Part shown: piece by piece, positions 63,304-64,000 of the stretch
Position numbering within the stretch: position 1 is the first letter of the stretch
Layout: each line of letters starts with the position of its first letter
NCBI RefSeq assembly: GCF_000969835.1
Contig: NZ_KQ033912.1
Coordinates: 3,359,321 to 3,423,320, forward strand
DNA length: 64,000 nucleotides
Origin: Parabacteroides goldsteinii DSM 19448 = WAL 12034
Lineage (GTDB): Bacteria > Bacteroidota > Bacteroidia > Bacteroidales > Tannerellaceae
Reading direction: 5' to 3'
Position numbers and translations under genes: made by a program
The notes under the pieces: model-generated
Seen by the model: only the letters and a program-made list of their open reading frames with translations
Told to the model about the DNA's origin: nothing
Databases searched by the model: none

Positions 63304-63540
63304 ATGAAAACATTAAGTCGTTTAAAATTGAATCAGTTGAATGCTGATGAATTGGAACAAAGGCAAATGAATGCCTTGCGGGGTGGGTATAATTGCGGAT
63401 GTGGATGCAATTATTGGGAAACCAATGGGATTACAGTAGAACAAAATTATAATTCTAATGTGTCACATGGTTATAGTCAATCCTATGGGGGAAATAAGGC
63501 ATGTGGTGATGCTGTTCCCACAACTGCTTCAACGCATTAA
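63304..63540 (+). CDS. Double-glycine RiPP precursor peptide, TIGR04149-like
   Basis: 78 aa. The leader (residues 1-28) has LNADELEQRQMNALRGG with the GG cleavage site at 27-28; the core of 50 residues begins YNCGCGCNYWETNG and includes Cys 31, 33, 35 and 67. Similar leaders (LNxxELExRxMNxLxGG) define the Bacteroidales natural-product precursor group. The modification enzyme is not within the window; the neighbours are a glycosyltransferase, LytTR and a propeller lipoprotein. Gene is preceded by 160 bases without a recognisable feature. The product is unknown. Confidence 0.85.
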   Translation: MKTLSRLKLNQLNADELEQRQMNALRGGYNCGCGCNYWETNGITVEQNYNSNVSHGYSQSYGGNKACGDAVPTTASTH

Positions 63541-63667
63541 GAACGGGTAACTGTAAAGTTTATTTTCCCAAGGGTTGAATTAATCCTTATTTAAAGCCAA
63601 AGCAGAGATGTATTATATTTTTGTTTTGGATTTGGGTTATAACTTGAATTGTTAATAATAGATTAAA

Positions 63668-64000
63668 ATGAAGGAATCCGTAATAATATTATTAGTCGTT
63701 TTAATAGGCTGTACAACCAAAACAAGCTCACCTCAAGAAGAAGTAAAGGTTGACTCTTTGAACAAGAACGTTAGTTATCCTGTAAAAATTTCATTGCAAG
63801 AGGCAATGAAAAATGTAAATAATACAATTACTTTAAGTTCATTTGTTGATAGCATAGAATATATACCTTTGAAACTTCCGAATAAATATGCCATAAGTAG
63901 ATTTCAAATGTATGATTATGATGAGGACATTGGTTTGTTTTTTATAGGTGATTATAACAGGGTACTTGTTGTTAATAAAAAAGGTGAATTTTTACATACT
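63668..64000 (+). CDS. Lipoprotein, start of 6-bladed beta-propeller type (cut by window end)
   Basis: 111 codons to the window end without a stop. Starts MKESVIILLVVLIGC with a lipobox (LIGC), then an Asp/Asn-rich stretch and repeat-like SIEYIPLKLPNKYAISRFQM and IGDYNRVLVVNKKGEF, which resemble the first blade of the 6-bladed propeller lipoproteins (DUF4934/PF17170-like) that often follow double-glycine precursor genes in Bacteroidales. Reaches the window edge, so length is unknown. Confidence 0.7.
   Translation, partial: MKESVIILLVVLIGCTTKTSSPQEEVKVDSLNKNVSYPVKISLQEAMKNVNNTITLSSFVDSIEYIPLKLPNKYAISRFQMYDYDEDIGLFFIGDYNRVLVVNKKGEFLHT

Overview
The window reads as a chromosome segment of a gut-type Bacteroidales bacterium. 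The gene content best fits Parabacteroides or a close Tannerellaceae relative, but the genus is an inference. Support comes from a SusC/SusD pair, many promoters with the Bacteroidota -7 element TAnnTTTG, a DUF3098 gene in a ftsX-uppP-truB-queA-folK block, an HU protein fused to a winged helix, a rSAM-associated lipoprotein locus, and secreted glycosidases of families GH95, GH88 and GH123. No tRNA, insertion sequence, integrase or CRISPR array was recognised.

Layout: 1-190 is the tail of an rRNA operon (5S). 294-5645 carries a sensor kinase and the housekeeping run yceD-rpmF-fabH-era-der. 5703-9712 is accessory: a DUF6261-like protein, an array of five near-identical 42-bp units, a MNT nucleotidyltransferase with a broken HEPN partner, an orphan protein and a GH123-like lipid- or periplasm-directed glycosidase. 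9779-11933 is a radical SAM/SPASM enzyme with two paralogous small lipoproteins. 12049-17486 has an ABC exporter, a GH95 fucosidase and an OprO/P-like porin. 17884-21467 is pstCAB-phoU (right to left). 21795-26030 is an unsaturated-uronide operon (GH88, DUF2264, kduI, kduD). 26207-31082 holds an AAA-type ATPase, a succinate CoA-transferase and miaB. 31083-36249 is a SusCD pair behind a 388-bp segment bounded by perfect 15-bp inverted repeats. 36484-39382 is an AT-rich secreted-protein cassette. 39650-45700 is the housekeeping block ending in metK behind a SAM-II-like riboswitch. 45849-52528 encodes an M16 peptidase, Mla-type transport and a cation/proton antiporter. 52541-56213 has two divergent ATPases and HU-wHTH. 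56434-64000 holds a GT2-GT10 fusion and a RiPP-like cluster that runs off the window.

Most notable: (1) a candidate phase-variable promoter ahead of susC, whose only consensus -7 element now points away from susC; (2) a RiPP-type locus with a double-glycine precursor (Cys-Gly-Cys-Gly-Cys core), a large two-headed glycosyltransferase, a stand-alone LytTR regulator and a start-of-propeller lipoprotein; (3) a radical SAM enzyme with two putative lipoprotein substrates; (4) a HExxH surface lipoprotein followed by tandem secreted paralogues, flanked by similar direct-repeat hairpins; (5) three intergenic arrays that iterate different short dyads at fixed periods of 42, 22 and about 23.4 bp.

All functions are predictions from sequence reading alone. 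Family names come from remembered motifs; no database search was possible.
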